From Nocardia brasiliensis ATCC 700358 (GTDB lineage: Bacteria > Actinomycetota > Actinomycetes > Mycobacteriales > Mycobacteriaceae): 64,000 nucleotides of DNA. Under the pieces are notes generated by a model. The model was not told the DNA's origin and made no database searches. It saw only the letters and a list, made by a program, of their open reading frames with translations. The translations under genes were made by a program, and so were the position numbers. Location: NCBI RefSeq assembly GCF_000250675.2, contig NC_018681.1:3162001-3226000 (forward strand). The letters run 5' to 3'. Below, in pieces: positions 1 through 8,388 of the stretch (position 1 is its first letter; every line of letters begins with the position of its first letter).

Positions 1-2
1 CC

Positions 3-839
3 GGTGCGCCCGTCGACGACCTCGTGGTGCACGACAGCGCGCTGGTGCATCTGCTCATGGTCGGGCCGTCGGGCGGCCTGTCCCATCTGCATCCGATCCG
101 CACCGGCCCCGGGCGCTACCAGGTGCATTCGACGGCAACCGAACCCGGGCGCTACGCGCTGTCCGCGGAACTCGCGCGCCGCGGCGGCGGTGTGCAGATG
201 GCCCGCGCCGCAACCGGTGTCACCGTCCTGCCGGGCGCGCCCGGCACCGCCCCGCCGCGTCCCGCCCCGGTGTCGCTCGGCGGTCCGGTGACGTCCGCGT
301 CGCTCGAGATCGACGGCACGCCGATCGAGGTCGAGACGACCGCCGCCGTGGCCGGGCAGCCGACCACGATCACCGCCGAGGTCGGCGACGCCGCCGAACT
401 GCAACCGTGGCTCGGCATGGTCGGTCACCTGATCATGGCGGGGCCGATACCGGACGGCAGCACCGATATCGCGGCGGCCGTGCACGATTCGGCGATCTGG
501 GGGCACGGCCACTCGATGGGGCCGACGTCGATGCAGGGCATGGCGGACCTGCCCGAGATGGACCACGCGTCGGGCGCACACCACCTGCCGGGCATGGATC
601 ACGCAGGGCCGCACAGTATGCCGGGAGTCGAGCCCGCCGGAAGTCGCGGCGTGATGCTCATGCCACCCGCGAACGGCCAGAGCCCGCCCGACGAAACCGT
701 GGCCGCTTATGGACCGGACGTGCCCTTCACCTACACCTTTCCGGCCGCGGGCCGATACCGGCTCTGGATTCAGGTCGAACGACGCTTCACCGTCCTGACC
801 ATTCCCGTGGTGCTCGAGGTCGCGGAGGCGCGGCGATGA
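3..839 (+). CDS. Met/His-rich secreted or periplasmic-side protein (5' partial)
   Basis: The gene runs in from the left edge; 278 codons are visible. The N-terminal part shows beta-rich repeats with paired HLHP and VHDSA motifs. Near visible residues 160-220 there is a Met/His-rich stretch (HGHSMGP, MDHASGAHH, GMDHAGPHSMPG) of the kind seen in copper- or other metal-binding extracytoplasmic proteins. The stop codon overlaps the start of the next gene (ATGA), so translation is coupled. Metal binding is inferred from composition only; the signal peptide, if any, lies outside the window. The precise family is not recognised. Confidence 0.75.
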   Translation, partial: GAPVDDLVVHDSALVHLLMVGPSGGLSHLHPIRTGPGRYQVHSTATEPGRYALSAELARRGGGVQMARAATGVTVLPGAPGTAPPRPAPVSLGGPVTSASLEIDGTPIEVETTAAVAGQPTTITAEVGDAAELQPWLGMVGHLIMAGPIPDGSTDIAAAVHDSAIWGHGHSMGPTSMQGMADLPEMDHASGAHHLPGMDHAGPHSMPGVEPAGSRGVMLMPPANGQSPPDETVAAYGPDVPFTYTFPAAGRYRLWIQVERRFTVLTIPVVLEVAEARR

Positions 840-1270
840 GCGAAACAACCACGCGCACGACTCGTTCGCGCCGCCCGCTGATCATCGCCGCCGTGCTGGT
901 GGTGGTGCTCGCGCTGCTCGGCTGGTTGCTGTGGCCGAGTTCGGCGGAAGCGGTCACCTTGCGCTCGGGTACCGAACGCCACCTGGTGACGGTCACCGTC
1001 GAGCGAGTCCGACTGGGCGACACCGCCGTCGACGTCGCGGTCACCGATCGGGCCGGAGCGCCTACAGCGGATGCCACCGTCACGGTGCAGGCGACCCAGT
1101 TGCTGATGGGCCACGCCGGACCACCTGTCGCGCTGACCGCCGTGGGCGACGGTCGCTTCCACGCCGACTCGGTGTCGCTGATGATGACCGGTCCGTGGGA
1201 ACTGCGCCTGACGATCGACGCGCACGGCGGCGTCGACCAGCTCACGGTGCCGCTGTGGGTGGGCAACTGA
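836..1270 (+). CDS. FixH/YtkA-like membrane-anchored protein
   Basis: 144 residues. A basic N-terminus is followed by one membrane segment (about residues 17-36) and a beta-sandwich-like domain ending in a motif like MMTGPWELRLTI, which resembles FixH/YtkA-like domains found beside metal-handling membrane proteins. The ATG was chosen because it overlaps the stop of the upstream gene (ATGA); in-frame sequence further upstream overlaps that gene and is not credible. It is probably an extracytoplasmic accessory protein of the same operon. The substrate is unknown. Confidence 0.7.
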   Translation: MSETTTRTTRSRRPLIIAAVLVVVLALLGWLLWPSSAEAVTLRSGTERHLVTVTVERVRLGDTAVDVAVTDRAGAPTADATVTVQATQLLMGHAGPPVALTAVGDGRFHADSVSLMMTGPWELRLTIDAHGGVDQLTVPLWVGN

Positions 1271-1320
1271 AACAGGCACGCGGCAAACAAGATTCAACGA
1301 AGCACCGAGGAGGGCAGCGG

Positions 1321-2490
1321 ATGGACAGCTCGGCAGCGTTCGACGCGAGCGAAGGGCGAGCCGGACCGGCGGTGGACACCGTCGCGGCCCGGCCCGCGCC
1401 GGACCACACGGCATCGGACAACAGCGCCGCCGCGCGGGCGGGCGCATGGGGCGTCCTGGCGGGCACGGCCGTCACACTGGTCGGGTTGAGCTGGGACATC
1501 CAGTGGCACAACGATGTCGGGCCGGACACGTTCTTCACGCTGCCGCACCTGTTCCTGTACTCCGGCAGCGCCATCTCCGGTTTCGTCAGTCTCGCGATGG
1601 TGTTCCTGGCCACCGCCGCGCAACGGGCCGGGCGGCCCGTGCCACGGCTGGGCGGCACGCCCATTCGCGTGTTCGGCAGCACCCTCACCGCGCCGCTCGG
1701 CTATCTGATCGCCGGGGCGGGCGCGGCCCTGTTCCTCCTCTACGGCCTGCTCGATCTGGAATGGCATTCGATCTACGGCTTCGACGCGGTGCTGAACACG
1801 CCGTCGCATGTGGCGCTGTTCCTGTCGATCACGTTGACCATGATCGGCAGCATCATCGTGTTCGCGGCACATCGCGACCACCGGTGGGGCCGGCTCGGCA
1901 TCGTCGCGGCGGTCCCGATCCTGATCACCTTCGCGCCGATTCTCGCGCAGGCCTTGGACAACCTGGACCTGCCGGTGGATTCGACCATCCTCGGCGTGCT
2001 GTTCTTCGGTCCGCTGCTGCTCGTCCTCGGTGCGGCCGTGCTGGCGCGGCCCGGCGCCGCGCTGGCCATCGCGGTGACTCTCGGTGTGCTGCAGGGGATC
2101 CTGTGGTGGTTCTCGCCCTGGGCCGCCGAAGCCTACGCCGATTCGATCGGCCTGCCGTTGCGCGACGGGCTCGGCTCGCGCCCGCCCTCGCTGCCCGCGA
2201 TCATGCCGATGTTCCTGCTGCTCGCGGCCGCCGGGATCGAGGCCCTGTTCTGGTCGGTGCGCACCCGCGGCTTCGACGCGAGCAAGGTCGTCGTGCTGGC
2301 CGGTGGCTTCGCCGGAATCGTGGTCGGCGTGACGTTCCCGCTGCAACTTCAGCTCACCCACTTCTTCTCGGGGATCGGGCCCGGCGACGTCCTGATCTCG
2401 ACCGCGCTGGGCCTGCCACTGGGTCTGCTGGCCGGCTTCCTCGCCGGTCGATTCGTCCGCATGCTGCCCACACCGGGAGGTCTCCGATGA
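1321..2490 (+). CDS. polytopic membrane protein of the metal-related operon
   Basis: 389 residues. About 40 hydrophilic residues are followed by roughly nine to ten hydrophobic segments. Conserved-looking polar residues inside or next to membrane helices (WDIQWHNDVG, DLEWHS, LTHFFSG) suggest a metal- or redox-related membrane function, but I do not recognise the family. The ATG is preceded by GAGGAGGGCAGCGG, a good ribosome site. Its stop overlaps the start of the next gene, so it is the third member of a four-gene operon. Confidence 0.72.
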   Translation: MDSSAAFDASEGRAGPAVDTVAARPAPDHTASDNSAAARAGAWGVLAGTAVTLVGLSWDIQWHNDVGPDTFFTLPHLFLYSGSAISGFVSLAMVFLATAAQRAGRPVPRLGGTPIRVFGSTLTAPLGYLIAGAGAALFLLYGLLDLEWHSIYGFDAVLNTPSHVALFLSITLTMIGSIIVFAAHRDHRWGRLGIVAAVPILITFAPILAQALDNLDLPVDSTILGVLFFGPLLLVLGAAVLARPGAALAIAVTLGVLQGILWWFSPWAAEAYADSIGLPLRDGLGSRPPSLPAIMPMFLLLAAAGIEALFWSVRTRGFDASKVVVLAGGFAGIVVGVTFPLQLQLTHFFSGIGPGDVLISTALGLPLGLLAGFLAGRFVRMLPTPGGLR

Positions 2491-3029
2491 CCACCCTGCG
2501 CAGGTTCGCGCTCACCGTGCTGGCGGCGCTCACGCTGTCGCTGGTCGCGATCAGCCCCGCGTCCGCGTACGCACCGGTCGACATCGTGCACACCGAGCGC
2601 GTGCAGGCCGGGCCGTACGGCCTGACCGTCGGCTTCTCCACCTGGCCGATCCGCGCGATGCAGTCGCTGGACTTCACCTTCATGCCCGACGGCGGCATCG
2701 CCGACAAGTCCGGGACGCTGAAACTCACCGGGCCCGGGCTGAATTGGCGGCGGCCCGCGAAGTTCGTCCGGCACCCGCGCAAGCGCGATTCGTGGGGCCT
2801 GGACATCTTCGCGGTCGACGATCCCGGCACCTATCGCTTCGCCTTCACCATCGATGGCCCGCTCGGGCACGGCGAGGGCACACTGGATGGGCTGCAGGTG
2901 CTGGACCAGCCCGGACCGCCGCTGCCACTGAGCTGGTCGATCGCCGCCCTGCCGCTGCTCGGGCTGCTCGGCTTCCTCACGCTCGCCTGGCGACGCACCC
3001 GGCCGGGCAGCAAGCCGTTGCCGGTGTGA
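2487..3029 (+). CDS. secreted, C-terminally anchored protein
   Basis: 180 residues. A Sec signal peptide (residues 1-27, ending SPASAYA) is followed by a beta-rich extracytoplasmic domain, then a C-terminal membrane helix (about residues 148-168) and a short basic tail, a typical C-tail-anchored layout. The ATG overlaps the preceding stop (ATGA). The topology resembles small accessory proteins of copper or heme systems, but no diagnostic motif is visible. It is the last gene of the left-edge operon and its stop lies 3 bp from the convergent stop of the next gene. Confidence 0.72.
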   Translation: MTTLRRFALTVLAALTLSLVAISPASAYAPVDIVHTERVQAGPYGLTVGFSTWPIRAMQSLDFTFMPDGGIADKSGTLKLTGPGLNWRRPAKFVRHPRKRDSWGLDIFAVDDPGTYRFAFTIDGPLGHGEGTLDGLQVLDQPGPPLPLSWSIAALPLLGLLGFLTLAWRRTRPGSKPLPV

Positions 3030-3032
3030 GCC

Positions 3033-4106
3033 TCAGTAGATGTGGCTGGGCAGCGGCACCTCTGCCGCCTGCGCCCCTGCCGAGCGGTCCAAGGTGGCGG
3101 TAACCGTTCCGGCGCAGTCGATTTCGGTCCTGCGGTTGCGGTCCTCCGCGTCCACCAGCACGGTGGCCAGATTGCGGCGTCCCGGCGGCAGCACCCGCAC
3201 CGTGACATGGCCGCGGTCAGTGTTGTCCAGTTCCTGAACGGCGATGTCGCGCACCAGATCACGCAGTGCGAGGGACGCGGTTTCCAAACCGCCGTCATCG
3301 AGCAGCATCACCTCGACGCCCCGTCGGCGCGCGGCGCGGGCGGCAGCGAGCACCTCGCTCGTCGACAGCTGCGGTGCGCGCAACTCGTCCCGGAGTTCGG
3401 CCTCGAGCAGCCGGCATTCCTCCCGTTCCTCGGGCTGGAACGGGACCGCGGTGGCGATGCGTTCGAGCATCGGACGCGCGCGCAGGTCGAGCCGGTCGAG
3501 CTGGCGTTTGCGCTCGGCCTTCTGCGCGTCGAGCCGGGCCCGATTCGCGGCGCGCGTGGTCGATTCGGCCTCGAGTTCGTGCAGCGAGCGCAGGGTGGGG
3601 CGCATGATCGCGGCGAAGGCCGCGGCGATGACGACATTGACCAGCGGCACCACCCCCTGCACGAACGCGGTCGCCGCACCACCCGCGGCGGCGACGACGG
3701 CGAGCCAGGTGGCCACGGTTCCGGCCCAGGCCAACAGGTTCCGGCCGCGCAGCACCAGCAGGGCGAGCGTGATGCCCGCGGTATACGCGGTCCACATGCT
3801 GGTGCGCGCATCCAGTTGCGCGGTCACCTGATCTCGGACGATCAGGGTGGCGACCGGCCCGGCGGCGGCGACCAGCAGGGCCGAGGATCTGCGGATCGGC
3901 ACCCCGGGGTCGAGCACGACGAGGACGGTGCTGGCGGCGAGCAGTGCCGCGGCCAGGAAAAGCGTGGGGGACAGCGGTATTCCGGCCAGCCGCACCGAAC
4001 GGATCATCACCGCGGCGTCGGTGGCCAGCGCCACCACGATGATCGTCACCATGGTGGAGCGCTGCCCGCTGAGTAGTCGGCTCAGGTCGCCGTGGTCAGG
4101 CGTCAT
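3033..4106 (-). CDS. histidine-kinase-like membrane protein lacking kinase motifs
   Basis: 357 residues. About five to six N-terminal hydrophobic segments (residues 20-165) lead into a charged helical stretch (about 170-215, rich in Arg, Lys and Glu, likely coiled coil), then a C-terminal alpha/beta region. No phospho-acceptor His box and no N- or G-boxes are visible. It overlaps the upstream sensor kinase gene by 11 bp and shares its overall plan, so I infer a degenerate partner that may pair with that kinase. Domain assignment is tentative. Confidence 0.6.
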   Translation of the reverse strand: MTPDHGDLSRLLSGQRSTMVTIIVVALATDAAVMIRSVRLAGIPLSPTLFLAAALLAASTVLVVLDPGVPIRRSSALLVAAAGPVATLIVRDQVTAQLDARTSMWTAYTAGITLALLVLRGRNLLAWAGTVATWLAVVAAAGGAATAFVQGVVPLVNVVIAAAFAAIMRPTLRSLHELEAESTTRAANRARLDAQKAERKRQLDRLDLRARPMLERIATAVPFQPEEREECRLLEAELRDELRAPQLSTSEVLAAARAARRRGVEVMLLDDGGLETASLALRDLVRDIAVQELDNTDRGHVTVRVLPPGRRNLATVLVDAEDRNRRTEIDCAGTVTATLDRSAGAQAAEVPLPSHIY

Positions 4107-5343
4107 CGGGTGCGTCCCATTCCAATATGATCCGGGTTCCGGCGCCGGGCGCGGCGTCGATGACGGCCCGGCCGCCGACCTCGCGCATCCGCTGCACGAT
4201 GCTGACCGTGAGGCCGAGGCGGTTCGGCGCGACCGCGGCCGGATCGAATCCGGCGCCGTCGTCGGCGACGACCACGGTCAGGCCGCATTCCCGCGCGGCG
4301 ATGGTGACGTCGCGGGTGACCGTGCGCTCCGGCACGTCCGCGTGCCGCACACTGTTGCGCACGGCTTCCGCGGCGGCCTGCGCGAGGGCGCTCACCGCCG
4401 CCGAGTCGATGCGCAGGTCGCTCGCGCGCCGATCGTGGCGGACCTGTACGCGCAGTGAGGTTTCGGTGGCCGTCGTGACCTCGGTGGTGATCGTCTCGAT
4501 CGCCTCGGCGCCGGTGCACAATTCGTTGATCCGCCCGATCGCGGCGAACTGACCGAGTGCCTGTTCGGCCTGCCGGGCCAGCATCGTCGGGCAGCCGCCG
4601 CGCGAGGTGTCGAGCAGTGTGGCGAGCACCTTGTCATGGATCACGCCCGCGAACAGCGCGCGCTCGCCGGCCCGTGCCTCCGCGGCCGCCGCGAGCGTGG
4701 CCTGCTGCTGGGCCCGGGTCCGCTCCATGTCCAGCAGGTAGGCGGCACGCCGCGTCATTCTGGTGATGTAGACGAAACCGACCGATATGCCGAAGATGCG
4801 CAGCCAGGTGAGGAAGAACTCGATCGAGCCGAGATCGTTCTTGACCTGACCGTTGGACCACGCCGCCAGCACCGCCACCACGAGCAGATAGAGCGCCGTC
4901 ACCGGTGTGCGCCACACGACCGTGGCCGCGACCCCGCCGAGCGGTACCAGCCGATAGATCCATTCCACGTCGTTGGTGATCTGCCCGGAGGTCACCGCGA
5001 AACCGGACAGCCCGATCACCACGGCGAAAACCGTTGCGTGCGTTGCCGCTAGCACCCGGACCGCGGGGAACGGCACGAACAGCGTGGTGGCCGTCAGCAC
5101 CAGCGCGGTGCCGAACACCCCGCACATGGCCACCACGGTCCACCACGGCGCGTAATGCCGTGACTGCTCGGCGATCTCCGCGGCGTCCCCGATGCCGAAA
5201 ATCCACGTGCCCGCGCCCAAGGCGAAAGCGATGATGCGATCCACCCGTTCCCCCGCGGCCCGTGCGGGCACGGTTCGCTGCCGCCGGAGATTCGGCAACA
5301 CGGCGGTCGCGCGGTACCGCAGGGCCTGCCGCAGCGAAGTCAT
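4096..5343 (-). CDS. sensor histidine kinase (NarL/DesK-type)
   Basis: 415 residues. About six membrane segments occupy residues 35-195; a linker helix leads to the phospho-acceptor box IHDKVLATLL (His236). The ATPase has an N-box EAVRNSVRHA (Asn330) and G-box DDGAGFDP (361-368). This arrangement is typical of HisKA_3 kinases that normally signal to LuxR-type response regulators. No response-regulator gene is in the neighbourhood, so the partner must lie elsewhere. The gene is coupled to the upstream P450 gene by a stop/start overlap and overlaps the degenerate partner downstream, so P450 and both membrane proteins are probably co-transcribed. Confidence 0.85.
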   Translation of the reverse strand: MTSLRQALRYRATAVLPNLRRQRTVPARAAGERVDRIIAFALGAGTWIFGIGDAAEIAEQSRHYAPWWTVVAMCGVFGTALVLTATTLFVPFPAVRVLAATHATVFAVVIGLSGFAVTSGQITNDVEWIYRLVPLGGVAATVVWRTPVTALYLLVVAVLAAWSNGQVKNDLGSIEFFLTWLRIFGISVGFVYITRMTRRAAYLLDMERTRAQQQATLAAAAEARAGERALFAGVIHDKVLATLLDTSRGGCPTMLARQAEQALGQFAAIGRINELCTGAEAIETITTEVTTATETSLRVQVRHDRRASDLRIDSAAVSALAQAAAEAVRNSVRHADVPERTVTRDVTIAARECGLTVVVADDGAGFDPAAVAPNRLGLTVSIVQRMREVGGRAVIDAAPGAGTRIILEWDAPDDA

Positions 5344-6740
5344 CTGGAGTCTCTGGCTTCGGCCCCGGAGAGTTCCCGGTGCGGTGCCGGGGCACGACGC
5401 AGGTACGTGGTGCGGACCCGGCGCTTGGGACGCAGGTTGATGGTCAGTTTCATGCCTGGGTCGCCCGCTACTCGCACCGTGCCACCGCTGAGCAGCAGTG
5501 CGGTGAAGATCTGTCCCTCCAGCAGGGCGAGCGCGGAACCGACGCAGACGTGTTCACCCGCGCCGAAGGGCAAGTAGGACAGGCGTTCCCAGCTGCGGTC
5601 GGCCTCGGCGGCGAAGCGGTCCGGCCGGAACGCTTCCGGATCGGGGTAGCGTTCGGCGGATCGGTGCATGACGTACGGTGCGACGAAAACGATGGTGCCC
5701 GCGGCGATCTCGTGCTTGCCGAGGCCCGTGTCGCACGCGGCTTCGCGCAGGAACGCGGGGGAGGGCGGATACAACCGCATCGACTCCTTGAACACCTGCA
5801 GACAATACGGCAGCAGCGCAAGATCTTCCGCCGTCGGCAACGCGCCGCCGAGGACCCGGTCCACCTCGCCGCGGGCGCGGTCGGCGGCGACCGGATGGCG
5901 CGCCAGCGCGTACGCGGTCCAGAACATGGCGTCGGCGCTGGTCTCGTGCGCCGCGGCCCAGAGGTTGATCACCTCGTCGATCAATCGCTCGGTGGGCATC
6001 GGCGCGCCGTCGCGGTCCCGCTGGGCGAGCAGCGCGGACACGATGTCGTCGCGCGGCTCGCGGCGGCGCGCGTCGACCATGGCGGTGGCCCAGCCGCGAA
6101 CCACGCCGAGGTCGCGAATGAACTCGCGGTTGCGTTTCGTCGGGATGTTGAGCGGGGCCACGATCGGGCGCGACATCGCGCGCATCTCCCAGTCGAAGAT
6201 GCGGTTGGCGGCGTCGAGCACCTCCCGGTAGGCGTCGATCGGCTCGTCCACCAGCAGGCCGGCGATGACGTCGTGCATCATCTCCTGCACAGCGGCGAGC
6301 AGATCCACCTCGCCCGCGGCTTGCCAGCGGCGCAGGTGCGGCTGCATGCGCTCGGCGATCACGTCGACGTATTTCGGCACGCGCCGCGCGGTGAACAGCG
6401 GCCCGACCAGCGCGCGCTGGCTGCGGTGCACGTCGCCCTCGGAGATGATCAAGCCCTCACGCAGTGCGGGCCACAGCGTGCCGGTCACCGCGCGGGCCCG
6501 GCGGTAATCCGCGGCGCGCGAGACCAGCACCTCGTGGATCTCGGCGGGCCCGGTCACCAGCGCCGCGGGCCACATGCCGATCTGGAAGCCCGCGACCGGG
6601 CCGTGCTCGTCCGCGAGCCGCCGCATCACGCCCAGCGGATCGCGGAACCACCGGATCGTGGTGCCCAGCCCGAGTACCCCGCCACGTCCGTGGTGCAGTC
6701 TTGCAGTTTCCCCTGTTTCCCCCGCCCGATCGTCATTCAA
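5340..6740 (-). CDS. cytochrome P450
   Basis: 466 residues, a soluble bacterial P450 that would use reduced ferredoxin to mono-oxygenate a lipophilic substrate. Visible landmarks are the I-helix acid-alcohol pair AHET (264-267), the K-helix ExxR (Glu319, Arg322), the PERF-like region FRPDRF (371-376) and the heme loop FGAGEHVCVG with ligand Cys399. The start is TTG: GGAGGA lies 8 nt upstream and no in-frame ATG sits nearby. It heads a minus-strand operon with two sensor-kinase-like genes. The substrate cannot be read from the sequence. Confidence 0.9.
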   Translation of the reverse strand: MNDDRAGETGETARLHHGRGGVLGLGTTIRWFRDPLGVMRRLADEHGPVAGFQIGMWPAALVTGPAEIHEVLVSRAADYRRARAVTGTLWPALREGLIISEGDVHRSQRALVGPLFTARRVPKYVDVIAERMQPHLRRWQAAGEVDLLAAVQEMMHDVIAGLLVDEPIDAYREVLDAANRIFDWEMRAMSRPIVAPLNIPTKRNREFIRDLGVVRGWATAMVDARRREPRDDIVSALLAQRDRDGAPMPTERLIDEVINLWAAAHETSADAMFWTAYALARHPVAADRARGEVDRVLGGALPTAEDLALLPYCLQVFKESMRLYPPSPAFLREAACDTGLGKHEIAAGTIVFVAPYVMHRSAERYPDPEAFRPDRFAAEADRSWERLSYLPFGAGEHVCVGSALALLEGQIFTALLLSGGTVRVAGDPGMKLTINLRPKRRVRTTYLRRAPAPHRELSGAEARDSR

Positions 6741-6772
6741 CTGACGATTCCTCCCTGGCTCGTCACCGAAGT

Positions 6773-6788
6773 CTGACTCGATGGTCAG
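6773..6788. promoter_or_regulatory. candidate operator upstream of the P450 gene
   Basis: An inverted repeat CTGAC-TCGATG-GTCAG lies 33 bp upstream of the P450 start codon. Short spaced palindromes of this kind are often TetR-family operators. No TetR gene is adjacent, so the assignment is speculative. Confidence 0.3.
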
Positions 6789-6921
6789 TCGATCGTTCGT
6801 TGTTCAGTTGTGGCTGCCTCTGCGCAGTCTTCTCTGCCGCATGTTATCGGGATCACGGCGCGCCGTCGCGCCCGCAGAATTGGGGTCTGCCATAGCCGGG
6901 GCCGATGCTAGGATGACTTCA

Positions 6922-6936
6922 CTTAGTTTAGCTAAG
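6922..6936. promoter_or_regulatory. AT-rich palindrome upstream of the mannosyltransferase gene
   Basis: CTTAG-TTTAG-CTAAG, containing the perfect octamer TTAGCTAA, stands out in an AT-rich patch 50 bp before the start codon at 6988. It resembles half of an iron-box (DtxR/IdeR-like) site but is one base out of register with that consensus. It could equally be core promoter sequence. Confidence 0.3.
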
Positions 6937-6987
6937 CATTTGCTGGTCTGCGTGTGTTGCCTCATCTGATGAAGGAAAAACAACTCC

Positions 6988-8316
6988 ATGGCTGTCGTCC
7001 TGCACACGGAAGAACAGCGCGGTACCGGTGTGGTCGAGGTGGTGAAACCTCGTGCGCCACACGCATTCACGGTACTCGCCGCTGCGCTCGTTTTCGCCTG
7101 CTGCTCCGTCGGCGCCTGGCTGGCCTTCGTGCGGCCGAACTGGGATATGTACTGGCACCAGGTCGATCTCCAGGTCTACATGTGGGGCGGCTCGATGGCC
7201 GCGCTGCATCCCGAACTGCTGTACGACGGGCGTGGCCCGCTCGGCCTGCCCTTCCTCTATCCCGTCTTCGCCGCGTGGATCTGCGCGGAGCTGGCACGCT
7301 TCCCGATCAACTATGTCGGGACCGGCATTACGCTGCTGACGCTGGGTTCGCTCTGGGTAAGCATGTGGAGCGCCGGTCTGCTGCAGCAACGGCGACCCGG
7401 TGTCCGTTTGGTCGCGCTGGCGACCGCGGCGGCCGCCGCGGCGCTCTGGTTGGAACCGGTCCAGCAGACTCTGCAGTTCGGGCAGCTCAGCGTGCTGCTC
7501 ATGGCGTTCGTGCTCGCCGACCTGGCGATTCCCAAGAATCGTTGGTATCGCGGCATTCTCATCGGCCTGGCGACGGGGCTGAAGCTGACCCCCGCCGTCT
7601 TCGTCGTCTACCTGCTCATCACCCGGCAGTACCGGGCGGCGGTCACCGCGTGCGCGGCCTTCGCCGCGACGGTCGCCATCGGGTTCTGGTACCGGCCCGC
7701 CCAGGCCTGGGAGTTCTGGACGACGACGATGACCTCGCAGAACCGCATCGGGTTCGCCTATGTGCAGAACCAATCGATCAACGGACTGTTCGGCCGATTG
7801 CAGTGGTCCACCTGGGACAACAGCACCGGCTCGCTGGTCTGCGCGGGACTGCTGGGGCTGGCGGGCATCGCCGCCGCCCGCCTCGCCTACCTGCGCGGTG
7901 ACGAACTGCTCGGCGCGCTGCTCGCGGCCACCGTGATGCTGCTGGCCTCGCCGATCTCGTGGACGCACTACTGGGTCTGGATCGTGCCCGCGCTGCTGTG
8001 GATCGCGCACGCGCTGCGGCATCGTCGCCGTGCCGTGCGGATCGCGGTGCCCGCGCTGATCTATCTGTTCGCCTTCGCCTGGCCGATGCGCGTCGACCGG
8101 GTCGGCTGGTGGGATCCGGATCTGCCGCTGCTCCCGCAGGGACTGGTCTGGTACGTCCCGCAGACCAACGGGCGCGAATTCCATTGGACGCTCACACAAT
8201 TCCTGCTCGGCGACTCGTACACCCTCCTTGCCGTCGCCGCCCTGCTCGCGGCGATCGTCTGGCTGTACCGGCCGCGTGGCGCCCGATCGCGGGTGGCGGA
8301 CCAGGGCAGTGCGTAG
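6988..8316 (+). CDS. GT87 (DUF2029) mannosyltransferase, PimE-like
   Basis: 442 residues with about ten to twelve hydrophobic segments. Enzymes of this family use polyprenyl-phosphate-mannose on the outer face of the membrane to add alpha-1,2-linked mannose to phosphatidylinositol mannosides, lipomannan or arabinomannan. The first extracytoplasmic loop carries the family-type acidic motif (VDLQVYMWGG, about residue 53), and the later ASPISWTHYWVW segment is typical of the family. The ATG follows AAGGAAAAACAACTCC. The gene stands alone, divergent from the P450 operon. Assignment to the family is firm; equivalence to PimE itself is not shown. Confidence 0.82.
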   Translation: MAVVLHTEEQRGTGVVEVVKPRAPHAFTVLAAALVFACCSVGAWLAFVRPNWDMYWHQVDLQVYMWGGSMAALHPELLYDGRGPLGLPFLYPVFAAWICAELARFPINYVGTGITLLTLGSLWVSMWSAGLLQQRRPGVRLVALATAAAAAALWLEPVQQTLQFGQLSVLLMAFVLADLAIPKNRWYRGILIGLATGLKLTPAVFVVYLLITRQYRAAVTACAAFAATVAIGFWYRPAQAWEFWTTTMTSQNRIGFAYVQNQSINGLFGRLQWSTWDNSTGSLVCAGLLGLAGIAAARLAYLRGDELLGALLAATVMLLASPISWTHYWVWIVPALLWIAHALRHRRRAVRIAVPALIYLFAFAWPMRVDRVGWWDPDLPLLPQGLVWYVPQTNGREFHWTLTQFLLGDSYTLLAVAALLAAIVWLYRPRGARSRVADQGSA

Positions 8317-8388
8317 TACGGCGGTACTGCGCGGGGTTCGCACCGTGGCGTGAGGACCATCGGCGCGGTGCTGGATAGCGTCGCGGAT

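Noticed and set aside
1294..2361. Long open frame on the minus strand opposite the polytopic membrane protein gene
   Set aside because: Its product is extremely Arg/Gln/Glu-rich with no fold features; such antisense frames are a by-product of high third-position GC.
3042..4076. Long plus-strand frame opposite the kinase-like gene
   Set aside because: Low-complexity His/Gln/Gly-rich translation with no start signal; the minus-strand frame has membrane segments and a coupled neighbour.
6917..6938. Possible IdeR/DtxR iron box upstream of the mannosyltransferase gene
   Set aside because: It matches the consensus only if a base is deleted, so I list it only as a palindrome of unknown function.
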